Below are positions 7,628-16,514 of a stretch of 64,000 nt of DNA, piece by piece (position 1 is the first letter of the stretch; each line of letters starts with the position of its first letter). The notes beneath the pieces are model-generated. The model was not told where the DNA came from. It worked only from the letters and a program-made list of their open reading frames with translations, and did not search any database. The stretch comes from Thalassovita sp. GTDB taxonomy: Bacteria; Pseudomonadota; Alphaproteobacteria; Rhodobacterales; Rhodobacteraceae. The DNA lies in NCBI RefSeq assembly GCF_963691685.1, contig NZ_OY829290.1:3683501-3747500 (forward strand), in the 5' to 3' direction. The position numbers and the translations under genes were made by a program.

Positions 7628-9334
7628 TCAGTCCTTCACCGCATGCAGCGGCGCGGCGCCTTCACCTTCCAACACGGCGTCCAGCCCAACCTCCAGCTTC
7701 TCACGCACACGGTCGGGCGAGATATCGGTGGGCACATCATCAGGATCGATGAAGGACAGGGCGCGTTTCCACTGGAATTCGGCCTCACGATGGCGGCCGA
7801 CGGCCCAGAGGACATCACCCAAGTGGTCATTCACCACAGGATCAACAGCCATCAGTTCCGCGGCGCGTTCCATATGTGGCACCGCCTCTTCGTAGCGACC
7901 AAGACGGTAGAGCACCCAACCCAGCGAATCGACGATGTAGCCGCTGTTTGGACGGGCGGCGACCGCGCGTTCGATCATATCCAGCGCTTCGTCCAGCTTG
8001 ATGCGTTTTTCCACCAGCGAATAGCCCAGATAGTTCAGCACCTGCGGGTGATCCGGGTTCAGCTCCAGCGCTTTGCGGAAGTCGGCCTCGGCCTGTTCCC
8101 AGCGGTCCAGACGTTCAAAGCTGATGGCGCGGGCGTAGTAGACAAACCACTGGCCGGGCTCTTCAACCTCATAAAGCGCCAGCGCTGCATCATAGGCGCG
8201 CACGGCCGCGTCAAATTCCTTGGTCTGGCGCCGCAGATCGCCCAGCGTGACATGCACCACCGGCAGATCGCCGTGGCTGGAGGCCAGGGCGGTCAGAACC
8301 TCAGCGGCCTCATCAATCCGGCCACCCCGGCGCAGCGCGTCCGCGCGGCCCAGTTCCGCCGCATGGAAGGAGGCATTGTCAGATCCGATCCGGCCGTAGG
8401 TTTCCACCGCCAGATCATAAAGCTGCAACTCATCGAGCAGCTGCGCAGAGAGCAGCAGCGCCTCGGTGAGGTCGGGGCGCAGGTATTCGGCAACGCGGGA
8501 ATAGAGGATCGTGTAGTCCCCCTCAGCCTCATTGCTCAGCGCGGCGGCGACGGTGTAGTAGACCTCAGCCAGGCCATCGCGGGCGGAGGTGACGCTGTTG
8601 AAGGGCAGCGGCTTGCCCGCCTTCAGCTGCGCCTGCAGGCCACGCAGTTCGGGATCCAGATCCTGACCAAACTGCGCTTCGATCAATTGCAGCGCCTCGT
8701 CGCCGCGTTCCAGCTGGCTGAGCACTTCCAGATAGGCGATGACACCCCGGCGGGTGCGGTTGAGGCCGGCAACAGCAGGATCGGCAAAGATCACCTCAGC
8801 TGCCTCATAGTCGCCGACAAGCGCCAGCGCCAAAGCTTTGTGGAAGTTGGCAAAGCCGCCCAGACCGCGTTCTTCTGCAACCAGATCAAACGCTGTCATT
8901 GCATCCGACACATCGCCCTGCCCCATCAAGGCCCAGGCCCGCACCAGACCGTCAATCAGCGGACCAACCCCTTTGCCCTCATCATCGCGGGTGATCAGGG
9001 TGGCATAGTCTTCTTTGGCGGCGGCATCTGCCATCAACACCATATTGGCGATCTGGCTGGCCAGCCCTTCGGCGTCCAGACGGCGCGCAATTGGCACGCC
9101 ACGATCCAGCCGACCCAGCGCCAGTTGCGCGTGGGTGGCGGATTCCAGCAGCTGCGGGTTGCCCGGATCACGGGCCAAGGCGCGGGTGTAGTAATCCGCT
9201 GCGGCTTCGAAATCGGCGGTCATCCCTGCATGGCGTGCGGCCAGATAAGCCCCGGCCAGTCCCTGTGCCTGCGCCGCGAATGGCGCCAATCCCATGACTG
9301 CAGCCAGAATGAATCCCGATACCGTTTTGCGCAT
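7628..9334 (-). CDS. Secreted TPR-repeat protein
   Basis: A 568-residue protein with an N-terminal signal peptide (MRKTVSGFILAAVMGLAPFA, cleavage probably after AQA) and many tetratricopeptide repeats across the rest (for example the region around residues 390-520, with FRKALELNPDHPQVLNYLGY). It probably acts as a periplasmic or outer-membrane scaffold. The start was placed at the ATG that begins the signal peptide; an upstream in-frame start adds ten residues of no clear origin. It precedes ispE on the same strand. The partner proteins are unknown. Confidence 0.9.
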   Translation of the reverse strand: MRKTVSGFILAAVMGLAPFAAQAQGLAGAYLAARHAGMTADFEAAADYYTRALARDPGNPQLLESATHAQLALGRLDRGVPIARRLDAEGLASQIANMVLMADAAAKEDYATLITRDDEGKGVGPLIDGLVRAWALMGQGDVSDAMTAFDLVAEERGLGGFANFHKALALALVGDYEAAEVIFADPAVAGLNRTRRGVIAYLEVLSQLERGDEALQLIEAQFGQDLDPELRGLQAQLKAGKPLPFNSVTSARDGLAEVYYTVAAALSNEAEGDYTILYSRVAEYLRPDLTEALLLSAQLLDELQLYDLAVETYGRIGSDNASFHAAELGRADALRRGGRIDEAAEVLTALASSHGDLPVVHVTLGDLRRQTKEFDAAVRAYDAALALYEVEEPGQWFVYYARAISFERLDRWEQAEADFRKALELNPDHPQVLNYLGYSLVEKRIKLDEALDMIERAVAARPNSGYIVDSLGWVLYRLGRYEEAVPHMERAAELMAVDPVVNDHLGDVLWAVGRHREAEFQWKRALSFIDPDDVPTDISPDRVREKLEVGLDAVLEGEGAAPLHAVKD

Positions 9335-9504
9335 GAATACCTGCCCGTTTGATGCCTGTTTCAAAGGTTAAATTAACGACCCTGCGGATAAAGGCAAACA
9401 GAAGCCTTAGGATCTGTCGGATGCGTGAACAGGGCGTTAACTCAGCGCGCGATTTGCCAGCGCCCCGCAAGCGTCCTAGATGTGACGCAGCACGGAGGGA
9501 TCTG

Positions 9505-10047
9505 ATGACGACAGGACATGTTTACATCGCAACCAGCCTTGATGGGTTCGTAGCGCGCGAAGACAACAACTTGGATTGGCTGATGAAACAGCCCCAGCCC
9601 GATGTTGATGAAGATGGCGGCTACAACAGCTTCTTCAGCGGTATGGATGGTCTGGTGATGGGGTCCGGCAGTTTTCGCACAGTCGCCAGTTTTGGCGATT
9701 GGCCCTACACCAAACCCGTTGTGGTGATGAGCCGGACCATGACGGATGCCGATATTCGCGACGATTTGAAGGATAAGGTCCGAATCACCCGGAAAGATCC
9801 CGCTGCCTTGATGGAGGAATTGCAGACTGAGGGCTGGGCGCGCGCCTACATCGATGGCGGGCAGGTCATCCAAAGCTTCCTGCGGGCCGGGTTGATCGAG
9901 GAATTGATACTGACGCAGATCCCGATCCTGCTGGGCCGCGGCAAACCCCTTTTCGGGTCGCTGGATCAGGATGTGGACCTGGAGCTGGTGCGCAGCCTGA
10001 CCCTCAGCAGCGGCTTGTTGCAGGTGCATTACCGGGTGAAATCCTGA
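9505..10047 (+). CDS. Dihydrofolate reductase family protein (RibD C-terminal-like)
   Basis: A 180-residue NADPH-dependent reductase fold. It begins HVYIATSLDGFVA, the conserved N-terminal strand and loop of the DHFR/RibD-C family, and has a YIDGGQVIQSFL segment near residue 120 typical of the dinucleotide-binding region. The start follows a strong ACGGAGGGATCTG site; upstream in-frame sequence looks non-coding. True DHFR (FolA) activity is unlikely, and the substrate is unknown. It is divergent from the TPR gene and convergent with the ETF-QO gene. Confidence 0.88.
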   Translation: MTTGHVYIATSLDGFVAREDNNLDWLMKQPQPDVDEDGGYNSFFSGMDGLVMGSGSFRTVASFGDWPYTKPVVVMSRTMTDADIRDDLKDKVRITRKDPAALMEELQTEGWARAYIDGGQVIQSFLRAGLIEELILTQIPILLGRGKPLFGSLDQDVDLELVRSLTLSSGLLQVHYRVKS

Positions 10048-10060
10048 CCGGAATGCATAA

Positions 10061-10081
10061 GGGCGACCCATTGGGCCGCCC
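10061..10081. terminator. Hairpin between convergent genes
   Basis: GGGCGACCC and GGGCCGCCC pair with one mismatch around an ATT loop. Only a short T tract follows, so termination is plausible rather than certain. Confidence 0.55.
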
Positions 10082-10106
10082 TTGATCTATGTGATGATCG
10101 GTTGGA

Positions 10107-11759
10107 TCACATGTTCGGATAGTTTGGCCCTTCGCCCCCCTGCGGGCAGGCCCAGGTGATGTTCTGGGCGGGGTCCTTGATGTCACAGGTTTTGCAGTGA
10201 ACGCAGTTCTGGAAGTTCACCACGAACTCTTTCTTACCTTCCTTCTCCACCACCTCATAGACGCCGGCCGGGCAGTACCGCTGCGCCGGTTCATCATACA
10301 TCGGCAGGTTATTCCCAATCGGAACGGTGTTATCGGCCAGACGCAGATGCGGCGGCTGGGTTTCTTCGTGGTTGGTGAAGGAGAAGCTGACGTTGGTCAG
10401 ACGGTCAAAGCTGAGCGTGCCATCGGGCTTGGGGTAATCAATCGGCTTGTGCACCGACGCCGGTTCGGTGGCTGCCGCGTCAGTCTTGCCGTGTTTCAGC
10501 GTCCCAAACAGCGAGAAGCCGCCGGTCAGGGTCTGGAACCACATGTCAAAGCCACCCAGCGTCAGCGAGGCGGTGAGGCCGAACTTGGACCACAGCGGTT
10601 TCACGTTGCGGACCTTTTTCAGGTCTTTGCCGATGGCGCCTTTGCGCACCTCAGTTTCGTAATCATGCAGTTCATCGCTGGAGCGGCCCGCCTTGATCGC
10701 GTCATTTGCCGCCTCAGCCGCCGCGATGCCCGAGAGCATGGCGTTGTGGTTGCCCTTGATGCGCGGCACGTTGACCATGCCGACCGAACAGCCCAGCAGC
10801 GCCACGCCGGGCGCCACCATCTGCGGCATCGACTGATAGCCGCCTTCGGAAATCGCACGCGCACCATAGGCCACACGTTTGCCGCCTTTCAGCAGTTCAG
10901 CGATCATCGGGTGATGCTTGAAGCGCTGGAATTCCATGTAGGGGAACAGATGCGGGTTCTTGTAGTTCAGGTGAACCACAAAGCCGACATAGACCTGATT
11001 GTTTTCCAGGTGATAGACGAAAGAACCACCACCCGCGTTTGAGCCCAGCGGCCAGCCCATGGTGTGGGTGACGGTGCCCTCTTTGTGTTTGGCCGGATCG
11101 ATCTCCCAGATCTCTTTCATGCCGACGCCAAACTTCTGCGGCTCTTTGCCATCAGACAGGCCGTAGCGTTCGATCACCTCTTTGGAGAGCGACCCGCGCA
11201 CACCTTCGGACAGGAAGACGTATTTGCCGTGCAGCTCCATGCCCGGCTCATAGCCAGAGCCCTGGGTGCCGTCAGCGTTTTTGCCGAACTCGCCTGCAAC
11301 CACACCTTTGACGGTGCCCTGATCGCCGTAAACCAATTCGGAACACGCCATGCCTGGGAAAATCTCAACACCCAGCTCTTCGGCCTGCTCCGCCATCCAG
11401 CGGCAGACGTTGCCCATGGAGACGATGTAGTTGCCGTGGTTGTTCATCAGGGGCGGCATCGGGAAGTTCGGGATGCGCACTTCGCCGGCTTCGCCCAGCA
11501 TGTAGAAGTTATCTTCGGTCACCGGAACGTTCAGCGGTGCGCCTTTTTCTTTCCAGTCCGGGATCAGCTTATCCAGACCGCAAGGATCCAGCACAGCCCC
11601 CGACAGGATATGCGCGCCAACCTCGGAGCCTTTTTCCAGAACAACAACTTCTAGATCGGCATCCAGTTGTTTCAGACGGATCGCCGCAGACAGGCCCGCG
11701 GGGCCTGCGCCTACGATGACAACATCATATTCCATTGCTTCCCGTTCGATTTCCGACAT
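10107..11759 (-). CDS. Electron transfer flavoprotein-ubiquinone oxidoreductase
   Basis: Membrane-associated FAD/[4Fe-4S] enzyme passing electrons from ETF (fatty-acid and amino-acid oxidation) to ubiquinone. 550 residues. The FAD-binding GAGPAGLSAA motif is near residue 17, and a C-terminal ferredoxin-like region has cysteines in CVHCKTCDIKDP and upstream CPAGVYE. The ATG chosen (MSEIEREAMEYDVV) follows a strong AAGGAGGG site; a 21-residue upstream extension is open but lacks one. It fits functionally with the acyl-CoA dehydrogenase at 18320-20014, which donates electrons to ETF. No ETF subunit gene lies in the window. Confidence 0.96.
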   Translation of the reverse strand: MSEIEREAMEYDVVIVGAGPAGLSAAIRLKQLDADLEVVVLEKGSEVGAHILSGAVLDPCGLDKLIPDWKEKGAPLNVPVTEDNFYMLGEAGEVRIPNFPMPPLMNNHGNYIVSMGNVCRWMAEQAEELGVEIFPGMACSELVYGDQGTVKGVVAGEFGKNADGTQGSGYEPGMELHGKYVFLSEGVRGSLSKEVIERYGLSDGKEPQKFGVGMKEIWEIDPAKHKEGTVTHTMGWPLGSNAGGGSFVYHLENNQVYVGFVVHLNYKNPHLFPYMEFQRFKHHPMIAELLKGGKRVAYGARAISEGGYQSMPQMVAPGVALLGCSVGMVNVPRIKGNHNAMLSGIAAAEAANDAIKAGRSSDELHDYETEVRKGAIGKDLKKVRNVKPLWSKFGLTASLTLGGFDMWFQTLTGGFSLFGTLKHGKTDAAATEPASVHKPIDYPKPDGTLSFDRLTNVSFSFTNHEETQPPHLRLADNTVPIGNNLPMYDEPAQRYCPAGVYEVVEKEGKKEFVVNFQNCVHCKTCDIKDPAQNITWACPQGGEGPNYPNM

Positions 11760-11936
11760 GGGTGGCCCTCCTTGGATGCGGCGCGAAACTTTATTTCGCC
11801 CGTGGTTACCGCGCTGCAGCATTGTTCGTCAATTACGACGGGACGTTAAATCGTCACAGCCCGCCCGTGGATCGCTGTTTCCGGCCTTTCAGGGCCTGTT
11901 TCCGGCCTATCGGGAAAAACCTTGCAATTTAAGGTG

Positions 11937-12428
11937 TTAATCCTTCGCCGGCGGGCGCGTCGCCGCCTCATCCCCCAGGAGGTAACGCGGGCCATCCCCC
12001 TTCTCATGGGCTTTGTCCTCATCGTTATATAGCGCACAGGCCTTCATCGACAGGCAGCCGCAGCCAATACAGCCATCCAGCTTGTCGCGCATCCGCTCCA
12101 ATGCTGCGATGCGGCTGTCCAGCTCTTCGCGGAACTCTTCCGAGATCTGGCGCCAGTCGGCGGCGTTTGGTGTGCGGCGATCCGGCAGACGCTGCATCAC
12201 CTCGCGGATCCGCGCGATGGAGAAGCCAAATTTCTGCGCGATCATCACGAAAGACAGCCGCCGGATGTCCGACCGTTCAAACCGCCGCTGCCCGCCGGCA
12301 TTGCGCCACGGATGGACCAGCCCTTCGGATTCGTAGAACCGAATTGCCGAGGCGGCGAGGCCGGTGCGATCCGCCAAAGCCCCGATCGACAGCCCTGATC
12401 TAAGGCGTAACCGATTGTTTTGGTTCAT
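11937..12428 (-). CDS. soxR: Redox-sensitive MerR-family activator SoxR
   Basis: A 163-residue MerR-family regulator with an N-terminal HTH (about 13-80) and the SoxR-type [2Fe-2S] cluster motif C120-x2-C123-x-C125-x5-C131 (CIGCGCLSMKAC). Such proteins are activated by redox-cycling compounds or superoxide. It is divergent from a VOC-family gene, and the 80-bp interval contains a SoxR-box-like dyad inside a promoter with a 19-bp spacer, so the VOC gene is a likely direct target. No soxS is nearby, as is usual outside enterobacteria. The 177 bp downstream of its stop holds only short repeats of GGCCGGAAACAG. Confidence 0.96.
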   Translation of the reverse strand: MNQNNRLRLRSGLSIGALADRTGLAASAIRFYESEGLVHPWRNAGGQRRFERSDIRRLSFVMIAQKFGFSIARIREVMQRLPDRRTPNAADWRQISEEFREELDSRIAALERMRDKLDGCIGCGCLSMKACALYNDEDKAHEKGDGPRYLLGDEAATRPPAKD

Positions 12429-12438
12429 TTCTTACCCC

Positions 12439-12469
12439 TTGACCTAAAGTACACTTCAGAAAATAGCCT
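12439..12469 (+). promoter_or_regulatory. SoxR-type promoter and operator for the VOC gene
   Basis: A -35 TTGACC at 12439-12444 and a -10-like TAGCCT at 12464-12469 are separated by 19 bp, the long spacer characteristic of MerR-family-activated promoters. Within it, 12443-12460 is an 18-bp imperfect dyad (CCTAAAGT, then AC, then ACTTCAGA) matching the layout of the enterobacterial SoxR box. Confidence 0.7.
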
Positions 12470-12508
12470 GCAAGAGACTGATAAATCAATAAATGAAAGG
12501 AAATTATC

Positions 12509-12895
12509 ATGAATGTCAGCCTAGAACACGCCAACGTCACCGTTTCCGATCCACAGAAAACAGCCGAGTGGCTGGGCCAGGTATTTGGCTGGAAAATCCG
12601 CTGGGAAGGGGCGGCCATCAATGGCGGCTACACTATCCATGTCGGCAATGAGACCTCATACCTGGCGCTTTACACCCCCGGTGATGCGGCCAAAGACGGC
12701 CATGACAACAGCTACACTGTCCGTGGTGGGCTGAACCATCTGGCCGTGGTTGTTGACGATCTGGATGGGGTCGAGGATCGCGTCAAAGCCGCTGGTTTTG
12801 CCACGGGCAACCACGGCGATTACGAACCCGGCAGGCGCTTCTACTTCCACGATTCCGATGGCATTGAATTCGAAGTTGTCAGCTACGCCGCCTGA
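12509..12895 (+). CDS. VOC-family (glyoxalase/dioxygenase-like) protein
   Basis: A 128-residue metalloenzyme-fold protein of the vicinal oxygen chelate family. It starts VSLEHANVTVSDPQKTAEWL, has HLAVVVDDLDGV near residue 77, and ends with RFYFHDSDGIEFEVVSY. The histidine near residue 6 (LEHAN), H77 and the glutamate near residue 122 are the likely metal ligands. It is divergent from soxR, under a SoxR-like promoter, which suggests a role in detoxifying redox-cycling compounds or their products. The substrate is unknown. Ribosome site: GAAAGGAAATTATC. Confidence 0.9.
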   Translation: MNVSLEHANVTVSDPQKTAEWLGQVFGWKIRWEGAAINGGYTIHVGNETSYLALYTPGDAAKDGHDNSYTVRGGLNHLAVVVDDLDGVEDRVKAAGFATGNHGDYEPGRRFYFHDSDGIEFEVVSYAA

Positions 12896-13021
12896 TCTGC
12901 ACCGGGCTGACATTGGGTCTAAACCGCGCCCAAACGGCACAAATTTGCCAGCCGAATGTCCCCCTGCCCCTTGCATTTCGCCCCCGGTTTGGGTCAGGTA
13001 TTTACCAAGCAACAATAACAA

Positions 13022-13050
13022 GGCGGCGGGTCGCAATCCGACCCGCCGCC
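13022..13050 (+). promoter_or_regulatory. GC-rich hairpin in the greA leader
   Basis: A perfect 12-bp stem (GGCGGCGGGTCG / CGACCCGCCGCC) with a 5-nt loop lies 22 bp before the greA start. A pyrimidine stretch but no real T tract follows. It could terminate transcripts from the VOC gene or act as a leader pause/attenuator for greA. Confidence 0.5.
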
Positions 13051-13072
13051 CCTTCTCATGGAAAAGGGGCCC

Positions 13073-13543
13073 ATGGAAAAGATACCGATGACCCACGGCG
13101 GGTTTGCAGCGCTGGAAACCGAGCTGAAGCACCTGAAATCTGTCGAGCGCCCGACCATCATCAAAGCCATCGCCGAAGCGCGTGAGCTGGGCGATCTGTC
13201 GGAAAACGCCGAATACCATTCGGCGCGCGAGAAGCAGAGCTTCATCGAAGGTCGCATCAAAGAGCTGGAAGGCGTGATTTCGCTGGCGGATGTCATCGAT
13301 CCCACCTCACTGTCGGGGGCCATCAAGTTTGGCGCCACCGTCACCTTGGTGGATGAAGACACCGATGAAGAGAAGGTCTGGCAAATTGTTGGCGAATACG
13401 AAGCCAACGTCGAAAAGGGCCTGTTGAACATCAAATCGCCCATCGCCCGCGCCCTGATCGGCAAAGAAGACGGCGACAGCGTTGAGGTCCGCACCCCCGG
13501 TGGCGTGCGCTCCTACGAAGTGCTGAAAATCGAATACATCTGA
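13073..13543 (+). CDS. greA: Transcription elongation factor GreA
   Basis: Rescues backtracked RNA polymerase by stimulating transcript cleavage. The 156 residues begin MEKIPMTHGGFAALE, the conserved GreA start. The acidic tip of the coiled coil (DLSENAEYHSAREKQ, about residues 41-55) is intact, and the C-terminal globular domain ends SYEVLKIEYI. An in-frame ATG 15 bp upstream is possible, but the family start is preferred and follows AAAAGGGGCCC. A strong hairpin occupies its leader. A conserved hypothetical gene follows after 28 bp. Confidence 0.96.
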   Translation: MEKIPMTHGGFAALETELKHLKSVERPTIIKAIAEARELGDLSENAEYHSAREKQSFIEGRIKELEGVISLADVIDPTSLSGAIKFGATVTLVDEDTDEEKVWQIVGEYEANVEKGLLNIKSPIARALIGKEDGDSVEVRTPGGVRSYEVLKIEYI

Positions 13544-13571
13544 TCCCATCAGACAAAAACAGGTCGCGGCA

Positions 13572-14579
13572 ATGACCGACAAACGCAGTAACCCCACCCC
13601 GATGGGCCTTTATGACAAGCCAAGCCAGGCGCGGATCACCGGTTTCGAACTGGTCGCTATTGTGCTGAGCGTGATCTGGGTCGCGGGGGCGGGCTGGTTC
13701 TTTGTCACATTGCCGCAACCCGAAGCCCCGGCAGAGCCTGACAGCCTGCGGTTCCTGATGACGCTGCTGGTGGTGTTCCTGCCGGTGGCGATGATCTGGG
13801 TCGGGGCAACGGCGGCTCGGTCCAGCCGGGTGATGCGCGAAGAAAGCGCCCGCCTGCAGGCCGCCATTGATGCCATCCGCCACGCCTATGTGGCGCAGGC
13901 GCAGGGCAATGCACCGCAGACCGAAGCAACGGTCGCGAAAAAGCTGGAAGAGATTGCAGAGGCGCAGCGCAAGACGGAAACTGCGCTGGCAACCTTCACC
14001 TCGTCGCGGGACCGCGAGGCGCTGCGTCCCAGCCAACCCGTGCCCAAAGCGCCTGAGGAAGACCAGGGCGACCTGCCGCTGGGCACCCCGGCGGAGGAGC
14101 TTTCGCCACCGCTGTCGCGCGCGACATTTGTGCGGGCGCTGAACTTTCCCGACACGGCTGAGGACGAAGAAGGGTTCGCCGCGTTGCGTCGGGCGCTGAA
14201 AGACCGTGATGCATCGCTGCTGATTCAGGCCAGTCAGGATATTCTGACGCTGCTCAGCCAAGATGGGATCTATATGGACGATCTGCGCCCTGACCTGTGC
14301 AAGCCCGAGATCTGGCGCCGCTTTGCTCAAGGCGAACGCGGACGGGTTGTGGCCAAGATCGGCGGCATTCACGATCGCAGCTCACTGGCGCTGAGCGCGG
14401 GCCGGATGAAAGAAGATCCGATTTTCCGCGACACAGCGCATCATTTCCTGCGCCGTTTTGACCGGATGTTCCAGGACTTTGAAGCTACGGCAACAGATGC
14501 CGAGATCACCGCCCTGTCGGAAACCCGCACGGCGCGGGCCTTCATGCTGTTGGGGCGTGTTGCCGGCAGCTTCGATTAA
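13572..14579 (+). CDS. Conserved hypothetical membrane-anchored protein
   Basis: 335 residues with two N-terminal transmembrane segments (about 24-46 and 62-80), a short coiled-coil-like region (90-150), a Pro/Glu-rich linker (155-180) and a soluble C-terminal helical domain (about 185-335). No catalytic motif is recognised. It sits 28 bp behind greA and may be co-transcribed. The layout (membrane anchor, coiled coil, cytoplasmic domain) suggests a scaffold or envelope-associated role, but no function can be assigned. Confidence 0.85.
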   Translation: MTDKRSNPTPMGLYDKPSQARITGFELVAIVLSVIWVAGAGWFFVTLPQPEAPAEPDSLRFLMTLLVVFLPVAMIWVGATAARSSRVMREESARLQAAIDAIRHAYVAQAQGNAPQTEATVAKKLEEIAEAQRKTETALATFTSSRDREALRPSQPVPKAPEEDQGDLPLGTPAEELSPPLSRATFVRALNFPDTAEDEEGFAALRRALKDRDASLLIQASQDILTLLSQDGIYMDDLRPDLCKPEIWRRFAQGERGRVVAKIGGIHDRSSLALSAGRMKEDPIFRDTAHHFLRRFDRMFQDFEATATDAEITALSETRTARAFMLLGRVAGSFD

Positions 14580-14686
14580 GCTCAGGACGCAGCGCAGCCC
14601 CCAATGTGCCGCAATGCACAGAGCATGGGATTGCATCTGCCGTGTTGCGCCGTTACCCAGAGAAAAATAATTAACTTTGGTCAACC

Positions 14687-15421
14687 ATGCGTTCCTCTGC
14701 CTCCCCTATCCGGCAAGGCCTGACAGACGGCCTGCCCTTCATCGCCGTGGTGATTCCCTTCGGTATGCTTTTCGGCGTGGTCTCAGCTGAGGCCGGGCTG
14801 AACATGTTTGAAGCGCTCAGCTTCTCTGTTGTGGTGATCGCGGGTGCGGCCCAGTTCACCGCGCTGCAGCTGCTGACCGAACATGTGCCCACGTTTTTGG
14901 TGCTGACCTCGGCGCTGGCGGTCAATCTGCGGATGGCGATGTATTCGGCCTCCCTGACGCCGCATGTGGGCCCTGCCCCCCTGTGGCAGCGCGCGATCAT
15001 CGCCTATTTCACCATCGACCAAAGCTATGCCTGCGCCATCGCCGCCTATGAGCGCAATCCGCATTGGACCACGCAGGACAAGGTGCGCTACTTCTTCGGC
15101 GCGGTCGTGATGATCTGCCCGCTGTGGTATGTGGCAACGGCTGCCGGCGCCTGGGTAGGCAGCGGCATTCCGGACGGTCTGGCGCTGGATTTTGCCGTGC
15201 CGATCACCTTTATCGCGATGACCGGCCCGATGCTGCGCACAGGCGCCCATCGTGCGGCGGCACTGATGTCTGTGGTGCTGTCGCTGACCTTTGCCTTCCT
15301 GCCCTATAATCTGGGCCTGCTGGTCGCCGGTTTGGGTGCAATGATCACCGGGGCGCAGGTTGAGCTGTGGCTGGAACGCCGCGCCGGACCCACCACCCCC
15401 ACCCCGCAGGAGGCCAAGTGA
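14687..15421 (+). CDS. azlC: AzlC-family branched-chain amino acid exporter subunit
   Basis: Large subunit of the AzlCD/YgaZH-type two-component exporter of branched-chain amino acids, in the inner membrane. 244 residues with about six hydrophobic segments. The N-terminal GLTDGLPFIAVVIPFGMLFG is characteristic of the family. Its stop codon overlaps the start of the AzlD gene (TGATG), so the two subunits are translationally coupled. Which amino acids are exported cannot be read here. Confidence 0.93.
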   Translation: MRSSASPIRQGLTDGLPFIAVVIPFGMLFGVVSAEAGLNMFEALSFSVVVIAGAAQFTALQLLTEHVPTFLVLTSALAVNLRMAMYSASLTPHVGPAPLWQRAIIAYFTIDQSYACAIAAYERNPHWTTQDKVRYFFGAVVMICPLWYVATAAGAWVGSGIPDGLALDFAVPITFIAMTGPMLRTGAHRAAALMSVVLSLTFAFLPYNLGLLVAGLGAMITGAQVELWLERRAGPTTPTPQEAK

Positions 15422-15753
15422 TGACCGAGATTTCATCTACCGCGCTTTGGACCGTGATCATCGGCCTTGGGCTGGGCAGTTTTGCGCTGCGCTTTGTGTT
15501 TATCGGGCTGATCGGCGATCGCCAGATGCCGGAATGGGCGCTGCGCCACCTGCGCTATACGGCTGTGGCGATCCTGCCGGGCCTTGTGGCCCCGCTGGTC
15601 GTCTGGCCCCCTGCCACCGGTGGCAGTTTTGATCTGCCACGGGTTCTGGCCGGCATTGTGACGCTTGCGGTGGGCTATGTGACCAAGAACGTACTGGCCG
15701 CGATTGTTGCAGGCGCCGCAACGCTTTACGCATTGCTGTACCTTCTGGGATAA
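15421..15753 (+). CDS. azlD: AzlD-family exporter small subunit
   Basis: A 110-residue membrane protein with four hydrophobic segments, partner of AzlC. Family-typical segments are LRFVFIGLIGDRQMPEW and the proline-containing AVAILPGLVAPLV. The start overlaps the azlC stop codon by one base; an upstream in-frame start would lie within azlC and give a non-hydrophobic extension, so it was rejected. Confidence 0.92.
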   Translation: MTEISSTALWTVIIGLGLGSFALRFVFIGLIGDRQMPEWALRHLRYTAVAILPGLVAPLVVWPPATGGSFDLPRVLAGIVTLAVGYVTKNVLAAIVAGAATLYALLYLLG

Positions 15754-15773
15754 GCAGAACCCGATAAGAAAAA

Positions 15774-15795
15774 CCCGGCCTGAGATCAGACCGGG
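15774..15795 (-). terminator. Terminator after the lipoprotein gene
   Basis: An 8-bp stem (CCCGGCCT/AGACCGGG, one mismatch) whose minus-strand end runs into TTTTTCTTA. It lies between the convergent azlD and lipoprotein genes. Confidence 0.7.
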
Positions 15796-15822
15796 CGATA
15801 TCGTGAGGGTATTCTGACAGGG

Positions 15823-16458
15823 TTAGTGGCCGTTGGCCGCCATGTTGTCACGCACCCGTTCAGCATCAAATGCTTCCAGCGCTTTGAAACGGTCACCATC
15901 GTCATATTCATACAGTTCCGATCGGCTGACGCCGGGGATCTGATTGAACTGTTCGGACAGGTCCTTGGGGTACCAGGTTTTCTCAATCCCTTCGAAGCCG
16001 GGCAGTTTTGCCAGCAGCTCAGACGTGGAATTGGCGCAATAGGCATCCGGCACCTCACCGCGGGCAAGCGCCAGCTGCAGCGCCTGTTCGGCCACTTCGG
16101 CGCTGACATCCAGTTCCTGCACCACAACATGGTAGGTCTGGCGGGCGTGGAACCGGGTGTAGATGTCGGCCAGCTTTGGCGTGACGTTGTAAACAACATC
16201 ATCCCGGGTCACGATCCCGCCTTTGCGGAAGGACCCGGCCGGATCGAAGATCACCCGCTGTGAGCCGTTGATCATCAGCGAGGTATGCGCGCCGCGGCCC
16301 GTCCGGTTGTTGATCATGGTGAAAAGGGTCAGACGCGGCGGCCCGTCGTGTTGATAGACCGAGGCCGCCAGCACCTCATCCGAAATGGGGGGATCCTGTT
16401 TCACCACACAAGCCGACAGCATCGATACTGCAGCCATCGCAAGCATCACATTACGCAT
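15823..16458 (-). CDS. Hypothetical lipoprotein
   Basis: 211 residues with a clear lipobox: MRNVMLAMAAVSMLSAC, lipidated cysteine C17. The mature part has LFTMINNRTGRGAHTSLMINGSQRV (split here by context) near residues 40-65, followed by a DPAGSFRKGG segment, reminiscent of proteins with an exposed histidine in an N1pC/P60- or DUF4105-like fold, but this is only a resemblance. A longer upstream open frame was rejected because the signal peptide starts at this ATG. It follows the aa3 oxidase subunit IV gene on the same strand. The function is unknown. Confidence 0.85.
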   Translation of the reverse strand: MRNVMLAMAAVSMLSACVVKQDPPISDEVLAASVYQHDGPPRLTLFTMINNRTGRGAHTSLMINGSQRVIFDPAGSFRKGGIVTRDDVVYNVTPKLADIYTRFHARQTYHVVVQELDVSAEVAEQALQLALARGEVPDAYCANSTSELLAKLPGFEGIEKTWYPKDLSEQFNQIPGVSRSELYEYDDGDRFKALEAFDAERVRDNMAANGH

Positions 16459-16514
16459 CGCGGTCCCCCACTCGGGTTTGCCCGGACCTTTGCAGATCAG
16501 GGCCGGATCAAAGC

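Noticed and set aside
7562..9352. A 596-codon plus-strand open frame opposite the TPR gene
   Set aside because: GC-rich antisense shadow; the minus-strand frame has a signal peptide and clear TPR repeats.
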